Below are positions 15,504 to 23,505 of a DNA stretch of 40,250 nt, in pieces. The position numbers and the translations under genes are program-made. Source of the DNA: a bacterium (GTDB lineage Bacteria > Bacteroidota > Bacteroidia > Chitinophagales > Chitinophagaceae); the NCBI GenBank assembly GCA_027364635.1, contig DAHXOZ010000007.1:1-40250 (forward strand), read 5' to 3'. Every line of letters begins with the position of its first letter. Position 1 is the first letter of the stretch. A model generated the notes under the pieces. That model saw only the letters and a list, made by a program, of their open reading frames with translations. It had not been told where the DNA came from and did no database searches.

Positions 15504-17315
15504 TTAATAATCCAATTGCATACCCAATTTATCTTTCAATTGCTTCACCAAAGGATATTCTTCTATTATCCTTAAATATTGTTGTTTGGTAGATAGCACC
15601 TCTTCCTTCAATGTATTTTTATCTTCGGTTGCTTCTACTTCCAGTTTATAAAACAGTGAACGATTATTGAAGTGCGATTGAAGATGTGTGATCAACTCTC
15701 CTCTTTCAGCTTCAATAAATTTTTGTTGCAAACTTGTTTGAGTCACAATTTCAATGCAATTTTCATCTACAATATTCAACTTTGCCGTCTTAAAATTAGA
15801 AACAATTGGTTTCTTATTCGTTTCCATCAATTTATCAATATATTTTCCCCATGCGATATACAACTCTTCTTCATTCAATTCTACCACGTGATTATTTCTG
15901 TTCTCCTCTGCTACTTTTTCTCTTATTTTTTCCAAGGAACGAAGCCTGGTAAATTTGGTTTGGGGTGGTTTTGTAGAGATATCCCGTGGTTCCGACTGAA
16001 GCTTTTGGCTTTTAACAGGTTCTACATTTTTCTCAATAACTAATTTTGCTTCGGAATTACTTGTACCAACCTGCTTTTTTATTTTTGCTGAAACCAGCTT
16101 TGACTCTTCTTTTTTAGGAATATTAACTGCTATAGGAGAAATGGTTTTAAACGAAACAGGCCTTATGCTTTCAAGTTGTTTTTTTTTTGATAACTGGCCG
16201 TTTTCATTTACCAGGTTAAGTGCCTGGCTTAAATAAGAAAGCTTTATAAATGTGAGCTCAACATGCAAACGTTTATTTTTTGCAAGACGATAATTAATTT
16301 CAGATTCATTTAAAATATTAAGCGCGCTCAACAACCACGAATCATTCATTTCCGAAGCTACCTCTAAGTATCGTTGTTTAAATCCTTCAGAAACTTCGAG
16401 CAATACTGCCACTTTAGGATCTTTGCTTACCAACAAATTTCTAAGAAATTCCGAAAAACCATTCAGCACAAGATCGCCTTCAAAACCTTTACGGTTTATT
16501 TCATCAAACAACAAAATGGCATCACCGGCATTTTGATTTTTCATAGCATCTACCAGCCTGAAATAATAATCTTCGTCAAGAATGTTTAAATGCTCAAGTG
16601 TATTGGAGTAGGTAATTATACCGTTGGTAAAACTTACAATTTTATCAAGAATACTAAGCGCATCGCGAAGGCAACCTTCACTTTTTTGCGCGATGATATG
16701 TAATGCGGTTTTATCAGCTTTTATATTTTCTTTTTCACAAATTTCCTGCAAATGCTCAACCGTATCATCGTTGGTAATTCTTTTAAAATCGAATATCTGG
16801 CAACGTGATAAAATGGTTGGAATTATCTTATGTTTTTCTGTGGTAGCCAAGATGAATATGGCAAATGGTGGTGGCTCTTCCAACGTTTTCAAAAAAGCAT
16901 TAAATGCCGCAGAACTGAGCATGTGCACCTCATCTACAATATATACTTTGTATTTTCCTGCCTGTGGCGCAAAGCGAACCTGCTCTACCAAGGAGCGAAT
17001 GTCATCAACTGAATTATTGCTTGCAGCGTCCAGTTCGTGGATGTTTAAAGAACTTCCGTTATCAAAAGAAACGCATGAGTTACAGACATTGCAGGCTTCC
17101 CCTTCAGGAGTACGGTTTTCACAATTAATCGTTTTTGCTAAAATTCTTGCGCAGGTAGTTTTACCAACACCCCGTGGACCACAAAAAAGGAATGCATGCG
17201 CCAGTTGGTTATTTTTTATCGCATTTTTTAAAGTAGTGGTGATATGAGATTGGCCCACAACCGTATTAAAATTTTGTGGTCTGTATTTTCGTGCTGAAAC
17301 AATGAATTTATCCAT
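15504..17315 (-). CDS. dnaX: DNA polymerase III subunits gamma/tau
   Basis: A 603-residue clamp-loader ATPase. It loads the beta clamp and organises the replisome. The Walker A motif is G46-PRGVGKTT, zinc-binding cysteines are C65, C75, C78 and C81, Walker B is VYIVDEVH (124-131), and the sensor region holds ATTEKHKIIPTILSRCQIFDF. The clamp-loader collar domain extends to about residue 365. The C-terminal third (from about 376) is a charged linker and tau-type tail, so the full product is tau-like. At codons 376-380 there is a run of ten A residues where slippage in either direction leads to a stop within a few codons, giving a gamma-like product of 381 or 383 residues. It stands alone, with its stop next to the repeat cluster before the RND gene. 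Confidence 0.97.
   Translation of the reverse strand: MDKFIVSARKYRPQNFNTVVGQSHITTTLKNAIKNNQLAHAFLFCGPRGVGKTTCARILAKTINCENRTPEGEACNVCNSCVSFDNGSSLNIHELDAASNNSVDDIRSLVEQVRFAPQAGKYKVYIVDEVHMLSSAAFNAFLKTLEEPPPFAIFILATTEKHKIIPTILSRCQIFDFKRITNDDTVEHLQEICEKENIKADKTALHIIAQKSEGCLRDALSILDKIVSFTNGIITYSNTLEHLNILDEDYYFRLVDAMKNQNAGDAILLFDEINRKGFEGDLVLNGFSEFLRNLLVSKDPKVAVLLEVSEGFKQRYLEVASEMNDSWLLSALNILNESEINYRLAKNKRLHVELTFIKLSYLSQALNLVNENGQLSKKKQLESIRPVSFKTISPIAVNIPKKEESKLVSAKIKKQVGTSNSEAKLVIEKNVEPVKSQKLQSEPRDISTKPPQTKFTRLRSLEKIREKVAEENRNNHVVELNEEELYIAWGKYIDKLMETNKKPIVSNFKTAKLNIVDENCIEIVTQTSLQQKFIEAERGELITHLQSHFNNRSLFYKLEVEATEDKNTLKEEVLSTKQQYLRIIEEYPLVKQLKDKLGMQLDY
16179..16188 (-). promoter_or_regulatory. 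A10 slippery run in dnaX, possible programmed slippage site
   Basis: The mRNA reads TCA-AAA-AAA-AAA-CAA. One extra A gives S-K-K-K-T-T-stop; one fewer gives S-K-K-N-N-L-K-A-stop. Thermus thermophilus dnaX uses a run of nine A for transcriptional slippage to make gamma. The site sits at the boundary between the conserved clamp-loader region and the tau tail, as expected if functional. Confidence 0.5.
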
Positions 17316-17441
17316 AAAACCGAACCTTCAAAAAATGAAATTATTGGAATAGAAGAATACTGCAAGTTAAGAAACCCTGTGCTAAAAGAAAATTAGAAAA
17401 TCATTGCAAATTTTTCTTCTATGTAAAAAAAACAACTGAAT

Positions 17442-18605
17442 TTAATTTAAAATAGGGTGCCTTTTAAATTCCTTTGATCTGTCAAAAATATAACGATAGG
17501 TAGTTAACAAACGGCTTTGCCTTCCCCCGATATGCTTTGAAATATTCAATATTTTAGGGTTGAAATCGCCCTGCCATTGTAACTCAAGTTCCTTGTAATT
17601 GGTTTTGTTCTGGATCACCTTTGCCCCTTCTGTTATCATGTAATAATCAATTCCCTTTCCCTGGTATTCGGGAATTACGCCAAAAACAATACCGGTAAAT
17701 TTATCATTTAATCCGTTTCTCTTCAACCATAAAAACCTTAGCTTTTCTATAAGCCCAAACTTACCATTAAAATGTTTAAATATTTGGTTCACTTCCGGAA
17801 GGTTGATCCAAAAAGCTATCGGTTCATTTTTATGATATACAAACCAAACAAGCCTTTCATCAATAACCGGCTTCATTCCTTTAAACATTTTAAAAGCCAC
17901 TTCCTTGCTCATTTGCTTATTACCATCGTGTCCCGCCCATGCTTTATTATAAACAATGCAAAAATCATCAGCAAACTTTTTTAAATTATTTTTTTTAATG
18001 TGAACTGCTGAATAATCAGGAAGCGCATTATACTTTTTCGCCTGTTCCAGAAATTTTTCATTCAGTTGCGTATTGACCATCATGTACCAGCAGACCTGGT
18101 TATAAAAATTTTTAAAACCATAGTTTTCAAACAAATCTTTATAATAAGGAAGGTTATAATTCATCAGGTAGATTGGAGGCTTAAACCCTTCAACTACTAA
18201 TCCCCACCAACGATCACGCTCTCCAAAATTGATAGGACCATCCATTGCTTCCATACCACGTTGCAGCAGCCAATGCTTACCCACATCAAACAGCATATCA
18301 GCAGCTTCCTGGTTATTAATGCATTCAAAAAAACCAATTCCTCCGGTCTTTTGCTGATCACCTTTATTCTTATATTTTTTGTAAACAAAAGCGGCAATCC
18401 GCCCTATCAATTTTCCGTCTTCATCTTTCAAAACCCATCGGCTGCATTCGCCAAAACGAAAAGCTTTATTTTTTTTGGGATCAAAAACATCATTAATATC
18501 CTTATCCAGCGGACGGATAAAGTTAGAATCATCTTTATAAATTATCAGAGGAACTTGTAAAAATTCTCTTGCAGTATTTGAATCTAAAACCTGTAAAAGT
18601 TGCAT
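17442..18605 (-). CDS. GNAT-like acyltransferase-domain protein, Bacteroidota family
   Basis: About 387 residues from the ATG at 18605 (MQLLQVLDSNTAREFLQ). The open frame extends 11 residues further but those are hydrophobic and unlikely. It has a repeated GNAT-like layout. The first half contains K-D-E-D-G-K-L-I-G-R-I-A-A and G-G-I-G-F-F-E-C-I-N-N-Q-E-A-A; the second half contains F-G-V-I-P-E-Y-Q-G-K-G-I-D-Y-Y-M-I, which matches the acetyl-CoA-binding R/Q-x-x-G-x-G/A loop. I know it as a common conserved Bacteroidota protein with no established substrate. A 240-bp piece of this gene (18267-18506) is present again, inverted and identical, inside the GH3 gene downstream in coordinate (upstream in transcription). 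This copy appears intact. Confidence 0.75.
   Translation of the reverse strand: MQLLQVLDSNTAREFLQVPLIIYKDDSNFIRPLDKDINDVFDPKKNKAFRFGECSRWVLKDEDGKLIGRIAAFVYKKYKNKGDQQKTGGIGFFECINNQEAADMLFDVGKHWLLQRGMEAMDGPINFGERDRWWGLVVEGFKPPIYLMNYNLPYYKDLFENYGFKNFYNQVCWYMMVNTQLNEKFLEQAKKYNALPDYSAVHIKKNNLKKFADDFCIVYNKAWAGHDGNKQMSKEVAFKMFKGMKPVIDERLVWFVYHKNEPIAFWINLPEVNQIFKHFNGKFGLIEKLRFLWLKRNGLNDKFTGIVFGVIPEYQGKGIDYYMITEGAKVIQNKTNYKELELQWQGDFNPKILNISKHIGGRQSRLLTTYRYIFDRSKEFKRHPILN
18267..18506 (-). repeat. Donor arm of a perfect 240-bp inverted repeat
   Basis: The reverse complement of this stretch equals 19301-19540 base for base as far as I can read, including two homopolymer tracts (seven and eight bases). 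It is the original copy because it is in frame within the intact acyltransferase-like gene. Confidence 0.95.
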
Positions 18606-18611
18606 TGCAAA

Positions 18612-18619
18612 CAAAAATA
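18612..18619 (-). promoter_or_regulatory. Putative -7 element (TATTTTTG), near-leaderless
   Basis: The minus strand reads TATTTTTG ending 6 nt before the ATG at 18605. If used, transcription would start at or within a base or two of the start codon. It lies in a T-rich tract, so chance is a fair alternative. Confidence 0.3.
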
Positions 18620-18842
18620 AATAAAAAATCAAGATCAAAAGCTGTCAACCAAAAACGCTAAAAATCAAAGGTCTGATTTTTAAGTCAGCTTAAAACAAAT
18701 AGATGACCAGGTTACAATTTTAAAAAGGAAAGATGGTTGAATCTAAAGGATAAATCAGGTTGAACTTTTACTTTGAAAATATTTCCACCACAGTAAACCA
18801 ACTTATTTTATTAAAATTTGATTGCGATACATCTACCAATTC

Positions 18843-20391
18843 TTACTCTATTATTTCAGCAGGTTGTTTTTTTATCCAATTGGTTAATGCGGAAGCAAGT
18901 TTGCGATCATTGCTTAAACGGGGAACTTTATTTTGGCCTCCAAGCTTGCCTACACTTTTCATATAGTTGATAAATCCGTTCTTTTGCATTACTTGAATCT
19001 TTAAGGGTTGCAAAATATTTCCTTTGATGAGATCATCATAATAAATATTTTTCTTCCTCAGGTTTTCATCAACTTTTTTTGCAAACTGGTTTAAGTTTTT
19101 AGGAATGTTTTCAAACTCGATGAACCACTCATGAAAACTTTTTTCATCACCTTCAGAAATATTTGGAGCCACAGTAAACTCAGTTACATGAATATTTTCA
19201 GCTTCAGCGGCCTTCATCAAAGCCTCTTCAACTTCTTCTCCGATCACATGCTCGCCAAAGGCCGAAATAAAATGCTTCACCCTTCCTGTAACAACAATGC
19301 GATAAGGATATTAATGATGTTTTTGATCCCAAAAAAAATAAAGCTTTTCGTTTTGGCGAATGCAGCCGATGGGTTTTGAAAGATGAAGACGGAAAATTGA
19401 TAGGGCGGATTGCCGCTTTTGTTTACAAAAAATATAAGAATAAAGGTGATCAGCAAAAGACCGGAGGAATTGGTTTTTTTGAATGCATTAATAACCAGGA
19501 AGCTGCTGATATGCTGTTTGATGTGGGTAAGCATTGGCTGTCCTGGAAAGCAAAAAATCCTTCGCTGGCAGGGTACAATTCGATCGTATCAATTTTCTTC
19601 CCGATACTTTCAAAAAGCTTTGCCTTGTAAGGTTCAAAATTAACACCTCCCTGCACAAGCACTGTAAATCGCGGGAATATGTCTTTTATTTTTTTTCCTG
19701 TTTTCTTTTCCAGCTCGTCAAAATACATTTGTATCCAGGGCGGAATACCGCTAATGAGTGTCATATCTTCCTTCAAGGTTTCATCCACAATTTTAGAGAG
19801 CTTTTCTTCCCAATCTTCAATACAATTAGTTTCAAAAGAAGGCAATTGATTGGATCTTAAATAACGAGGAACATGGTGGTTTACAATTCCGCTTAAGCGG
19901 CCTGTAGGAATTCCTCCTACTCTTTCCAATTCAGGCGAGCCACTTAAAAAGATCATTTTACCATTGGCAAATTGAGATTTACCTGTTTGCGCCATGTAAC
20001 ATAACAAAGCATTTCTTGCAGTATTAATATGGTTGGGGATGGAATCTTTTGTGATAGGAATGTATTTTATGCCGCTTGTGGTTCCGCTTGTTTTTGCGAA
20101 GTAAATCGGGAATCCTTTCCATAAAATATTTTGTTTGCCTTGTTTTAATTTTTCGATATAAACTTTAAAATCCTCATACTCACGAATGGGAACATTTTTT
20201 ACATAATCTTCGTGCGTTTTTATTTTTTCAAAATGATGCTCTTTCCCAAATTCCGTTTTAAGCCCAGTTTTGATAAGTGTGCTAAAAATGCTGTTCTGAT
20301 CGGCAACAGCAGTAAGCATTGATTTTTTTATTTGCTTATATATATATAGTGCAAATGGCTTAGCCAGGTATGATTTAAATTTCATTGACAT
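18843..20391 (-). pseudogene. GH3-family acyl-adenylate enzyme, interrupted
   Basis: This GH3 family (auxin-responsive GH3-like acyl-acid amido synthetase fold) gene is in two pieces. The N-terminal part (19541-20391, about 283 residues) has the AMP-binding loop K-T-S-G-T-T-S-G-I-K-Y-I-P-I and the family motif E-L-Y-P-A-S-E-G-F-F-A-F-Q-D-S. The C-terminal part (18843-19300, about 151 residues) has R-I-V-V-T-G-R-V-K-H-F-I-S-A-F-G-E-H-V-I-G-E-E-V-E and ends normally. Between them 240 bp of foreign sequence replace an estimated 65-70 family residues (family length about 500, from memory). The reading frame stops at 19450 inside the insert, so the product would be a truncated 313-residue protein. 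Either a true recent pseudogene or an assembly error. The fragments themselves show no other lesion, which fits a very recent event. Confidence 0.85.
19301..19540 (+). repeat. Inserted arm of the 240-bp inverted repeat
   Basis: Read on the + strand this stretch encodes, in frame, the acyltransferase-like protein segment beginning D-K-D-I-N-D-V-F-D-P and ending D-V-G-K-H-W-L. Flanking bases diverge at once on both sides (19300 and 19541). Around both junctions the codons still read as GH3 family residues (D-S-Q on one side, P-Y-R on the other), which suggests a few bases of microhomology. Confidence 0.95.
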
Positions 20392-20450
20392 CAGATACTA
20401 AAACAATATTGACAAATTTACAAATAAAACTTTTATTTATTTCTTCCGAT

Positions 20451-20831
20451 TTAATAACAATTGCAGGGCCATTCGTGGCTAAGATCAATACAGGTAATAA
20501 TTACAAGACCATCGCTCTCAGGTGCAACAACTACTCTTATATGTTGGTTTTCGTGGCTGTATCCTTCCAAAGCAAACGTACTGTCGCCTTTTGAACCGAT
20601 GCCGCTTTTCGCATAATTCACATTTCCATCCTTCAAAATCTCTTTTATTTCATCTTCAGTAATATGCCTGCAATCCATTCTGCATTTTACATGTTTGGTA
20701 AGAATTAAATGGCTCGTATCCCTGAAAGATTGTTTGCCACTATTTACATTGTTAAACCATGCAAAAGCCTTAATAATAAGAAAAACAATCACAATAATGA
20801 TAAAGAAATAAAGGCTTGCTTTTCGTTTCAA
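20451..20831 (-). CDS. DUF4258 domain protein, membrane-anchored
   Basis: A 126-residue protein. It has one N-terminal membrane anchor (about residues 7-25, FFIIIVIVFLIIKAFAWF) and then a DUF4258 domain: L-T-K-H-V-K-C-R-M-D-C-R-H-I-T-E-D-E-I-K-E-I-L-K-D-G, followed by a strand with H-I-R-V-V-V-A-P and a Cys-containing C-terminus (DLSHEWPCNCY). DUF4258 has a RelE-like small fold in some members, but its role is not known. The anchor and extra Cys residues suggest a periplasm-facing domain. It is separated from the downstream gene on the same strand (CBM9-like) by about 60 nt in the wrong order for tight coupling: the CBM9-like gene ends at 20864, upstream of this start. Confidence 0.8.
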   Translation of the reverse strand: MKRKASLYFFIIIVIVFLIIKAFAWFNNVNSGKQSFRDTSHLILTKHVKCRMDCRHITEDEIKEILKDGNVNYAKSGIGSKGDSTFALEGYSHENQHIRVVVAPESDGLVIITCIDLSHEWPCNCY

Positions 20832-20863
20832 ATTTTACCGGTTTTAGTAAACAAGAAATCAAA

Positions 20864-21706
20864 TTATTCAGATGTTGCCAATATAATTTTTTGCTTTAAT
20901 TCAGCTTTTTGAAACATGGCACTTCTGTCTTCCTGTAATTGACCGTTTTCCTGGTCTCCCATTCTATTTCTTCCTCCGCGCATTCCACCATAGCCGCTAC
21001 CACCCATTCTACCGCCTCTATCTCCTTCACCTCTACCTCTTTCTGAAAAACCATTTTCACTGCCGCTATTTTTTGAACCTTTACCGGTAGCCATTGCATT
21101 AATAACAATATCCAGCGAAATGCCCTTTGAAAGATCTTTTATAGCATAATCATTTCCAAACATTTCTCTAAGAGGAATGGCAATCTCATAAGTAAAGGTT
21201 TTGGTTGAATCCCAATTAATCGCCGGATGAATACCTGTGGTATCTTGTGAGGAAATAGTTCCGTTTTCCGTGGCAAAGCCTTTTACTTCCATTAAAGTAT
21301 CTTTTGACAGAAAAGCGATATGCCTGTTTGGGCGGGTCGCCATAAGATCGGGCTGTATTTCATCTTTACTTTCTGCAGATTTGGAAGCTGGCATTGGAAA
21401 ATCAATAATAGATTTATGCTTACCATTGATCTTATTGCTTAAAATAATTTTCATTCCCGACCTCATGATCTTTGCTTCAGTCATTTCATCCTTTGTTTGG
21501 AAACACAAATAAAGATTATTGCTGTCATTTTTAAAATCAAAAAATAATTTCGTATCGGTATCGTAATTCTTAAGTGGAAGATTCCACTCGCTTGCATTTC
21601 CATCTACTATGACCTTTTTTTTTGCCCATTCACACACAGGATTTTCCTGTGCGAAAAGAAAGGTGCCAATGCAAATAAGCAGCACTACAAAGAGGCCTTT
21701 TTTCAT
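20864..21706 (-). CDS. Secreted CBM9/DOMON-like domain protein
   Basis: A 280-residue protein with a signal peptide (residues 1-20, ending FLFAQ). The mature protein opens with a CBM9-like pattern: V-D-G-N-A-S-E-W, then L-F-F-D-F-K-N-D-S-N-N-L-Y-L-C-F-Q-T-K-D, as in the N-terminal beta-sandwich domains of Bacteroidota secreted proteins. The second strand set has Y-E-I-A-I-P-L-R-E-M-F (about residue 175), typical for the end of such domains. Residues about 215-260 are Gly/Arg/Glu/Met-rich low complexity, then a short helical tail. Ligand unknown (carbohydrate or haem in relatives). It is on the same strand as the DUF4258 gene with a 32-nt gap, possibly one transcript. Confidence 0.7.
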   Translation of the reverse strand: MKKGLFVVLLICIGTFLFAQENPVCEWAKKKVIVDGNASEWNLPLKNYDTDTKLFFDFKNDSNNLYLCFQTKDEMTEAKIMRSGMKIILSNKINGKHKSIIDFPMPASKSAESKDEIQPDLMATRPNRHIAFLSKDTLMEVKGFATENGTISSQDTTGIHPAINWDSTKTFTYEIAIPLREMFGNDYAIKDLSKGISLDIVINAMATGKGSKNSGSENGFSERGRGEGDRGGRMGGSGYGGMRGGRNRMGDQENGQLQEDRSAMFQKAELKQKIILATSE

Positions 21707-21903
21707 TATTTTTTTTCAAATCTATTATTTATACAAACGGGAAAAGTATTTCCATAGAGATTTAGTAAATGTTTTACGTTTAGCTTTCTAAAAATAAAGC
21801 GCCATAATATAAATAAGCGATCTTTATTCGATTATTGTTTTATTTATACTGAATAAAATTCTAAAAGGAAAATCAGCTCTATTTGTTTGTTTACTAAAAA
21901 GGA

Positions 21904-22710
21904 TTATTGATATTTCTGCATAAGGTTGTATAAAATCTTCTTATCGGGTTCAGTAAGGGTCGCGCTGCTGTCCTGGGTTTCAAAATGACGCTTAAACGCT
22001 ACGATTGCCGCCGATGTGTCTTTTATAGAATAACCGATTATTCGCAAAGCCTGCATATCATTAAAATCTGTCGGAACAGTAATCATTGTTGTATCATCAT
22101 ACCATAACCCATAACCATTTTGTGCAAGTAATTGCCATGGGAAATTTACATTAGGATCTTTTTTTCGTGTAGGTGCAATGTCAGAGTGCCCTACAAAGTT
22201 AGCTGTTGGAATATGATATTTTTCTTTTAGAGTATCCAATACCGTTAGTAAGCTATTTATCTGCGCTTGAGGAAAAGGTTCGTAACCGTTATTATCCAGC
22301 TCTATGCCTATTGAACAAGAATTAATGTCTTTGTTATTTCCCCATGAAGAAACACCAGCCTGCCATGCACGTAAATAATCGTTCAGCATATGATGAACGG
22401 TTCCGTCTTTACAAATAACATAATGCGCACTTACCTGTGAAACAGGATTGGTGAAAGTACCGAGTGTTTGAGGACAGCTATTTTCAGCCGTATGATGAAT
22501 GATTACAAAATCAGGTTTACGCATTCCAAAGTTTGTGGTACCTGCCCAGGTTTTAGAATTATAATAATTATCCTTAGGAACTTCCCTGATTTCTTTTGCA
22601 AAAACTTTTGCCTGCTTTTTATAAATCCTGTTGGTAGCCGCATATTTATTGCACGAAAAGGAAGTAATGATTAAAATAATGACAAAAAGAAAATTGGCTT
22701 TAGTTCTCAT
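21904..22710 (-). CDS. N-acetylmuramoyl-L-alanine amidase (Amidase_2), lipoprotein
   Basis: A 268-residue protein with a lipoprotein signal peptide (lipobox S-F-S-C, Cys20). The catalytic domain shows I-I-H-H-T-A (zinc ligand His), V-S-A-H-Y-V-I, W-Q-A-G-V-S-S-W, N-S-C-S-I-G-I-E-L-D-N-N-G and V-G-H-S-D-I-A-P-T-R-K-K-D-P (second His and Asp zinc ligands, catalytic Lys), the AmpD/PGRP arrangement. It cleaves the amide between muramic acid and L-alanine in peptidoglycan; as a lipoprotein it acts in the periplasm, for recycling or cell-wall turnover. A short C-terminal extension with I-I-G-Y-S-I-K looks like the helix found in AmiD homologues. It is monocistronic, with the preceding gene on the opposite strand. 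Confidence 0.93.
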   Translation of the reverse strand: MRTKANFLFVIILIITSFSCNKYAATNRIYKKQAKVFAKEIREVPKDNYYNSKTWAGTTNFGMRKPDFVIIHHTAENSCPQTLGTFTNPVSQVSAHYVICKDGTVHHMLNDYLRAWQAGVSSWGNNKDINSCSIGIELDNNGYEPFPQAQINSLLTVLDTLKEKYHIPTANFVGHSDIAPTRKKDPNVNFPWQLLAQNGYGLWYDDTTMITVPTDFNDMQALRIIGYSIKDTSAAIVAFKRHFETQDSSATLTEPDKKILYNLMQKYQ

Positions 22711-22908
22711 AGTTTTTTGGTAAAGATAAAAGCAATCACAGAAAAAAAAGGTGCTGCCTGGATTAGAAAAAAATTCAAAAATGCAGGAGCATTTTTTTGT
22801 GATATTAAAAATAATTTGAAATTGAAAGAAGAAATATTAAATTGCTAAATCTTTCCTAAAAAACACTCACCGGCTTTAAATAACTTTTATCATTTAAAAT
22901 TTCTTAAC

Positions 22909-23451
22909 ATGAAAAAGATTTTCATTATTTTTTTAGGAGCTATTGCATTTATATCATGTAATAACAAAAGCGGTTCATCAACAGAAGTGACATCCGATTC
23001 TACCACAACTATGTCTGGCACTGAAAAAGTGGACTATCCTTATACCATTGACCACCCTGACAACTGGAATATAGGTAGTAACGCAAACACACTAACTGCC
23101 TTAACAGCACTTAAGGCTTTTGAGAATGGAGATGTGGAAAAATCAGTGAGCCAATTTGGAGATTCCGTCCATCTTCAGTTTGATGCTTTAGATACAACGC
23201 TTTCGAATGACGGCCTGAAAGCGATGTTTACGAGTTTGCGCAACGGCTATAAAAGCATTAATGTAAAAATGAGTGATTGGGAATCTGTTGTTTCTAAAGA
23301 TGGAAAGGAAGAATGGGTTACCATGTGGTATAAACAAATATGGGAAGACAATAAAGGCAAAAAAGATTCAGCTGCTTATATTGATGATATAAGATTGAAA
23401 GACGGCAAAATCATCAGGCTGGATGAGTATACCCGGAAACTTCACAACTAA
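22909..23451 (+). CDS. Lipoprotein, NTF2-like, paralogue of the one at 8119-8652
   Basis: A 180-residue protein with lipobox A-F-I-S-C (Cys17) and a Ser/Thr-rich linker (about residues 18-38). The domain pattern is A-L-K-A-F-E-N-G-D, G-D-S-V, M-S-D-W, M-W-Y-K-Q-I and L-K-D-G-K-I, the same order as its paralogue (K-A-W-E-N-G-D, G-D-S-M, M-D-V-W, V-W-Y-K-E-I, V-K-D-G-K-V). Identity by eye is moderate, about a third or less. The role is unknown. It is transcribed alone and ends at a bidirectional terminator shared with icmF. Confidence 0.75.
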   Translation: MKKIFIIFLGAIAFISCNNKSGSSTEVTSDSTTTMSGTEKVDYPYTIDHPDNWNIGSNANTLTALTALKAFENGDVEKSVSQFGDSVHLQFDALDTTLSNDGLKAMFTSLRNGYKSINVKMSDWESVVSKDGKEEWVTMWYKQIWEDNKGKKDSAAYIDDIRLKDGKIIRLDEYTRKLHN

Positions 23452-23464
23452 TATTTCAATTAGT

Positions 23465-23494
23465 AAAAAAGCGTTGCGATTGCAGCGCTTTTTT
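23465..23494. terminator. Bidirectional Rho-independent terminator
   Basis: A-run (23465-23470), stem GCGTTGC/GCAGCGC (one G-T pair) with loop GATT, T-run (23489-23494). It serves the lipoprotein gene on + (13 nt after its stop) and icmF on - (11 nt after its stop). Confidence 0.9.
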
Positions 23495-23505
23495 ATTTAA
23501 CGCTG

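Noticed and set aside
16624-17247. A 207-codon open frame on the + strand
   Set aside because: It is antisense to the conserved ATPase core of dnaX and has no family features.
19376-19630. A + strand frame encoding a perfect piece of the acyltransferase-like protein
   Set aside because: It is only the inverted 240-bp copy plus a short antisense GH3 extension. It has no start signal and no complete domain.
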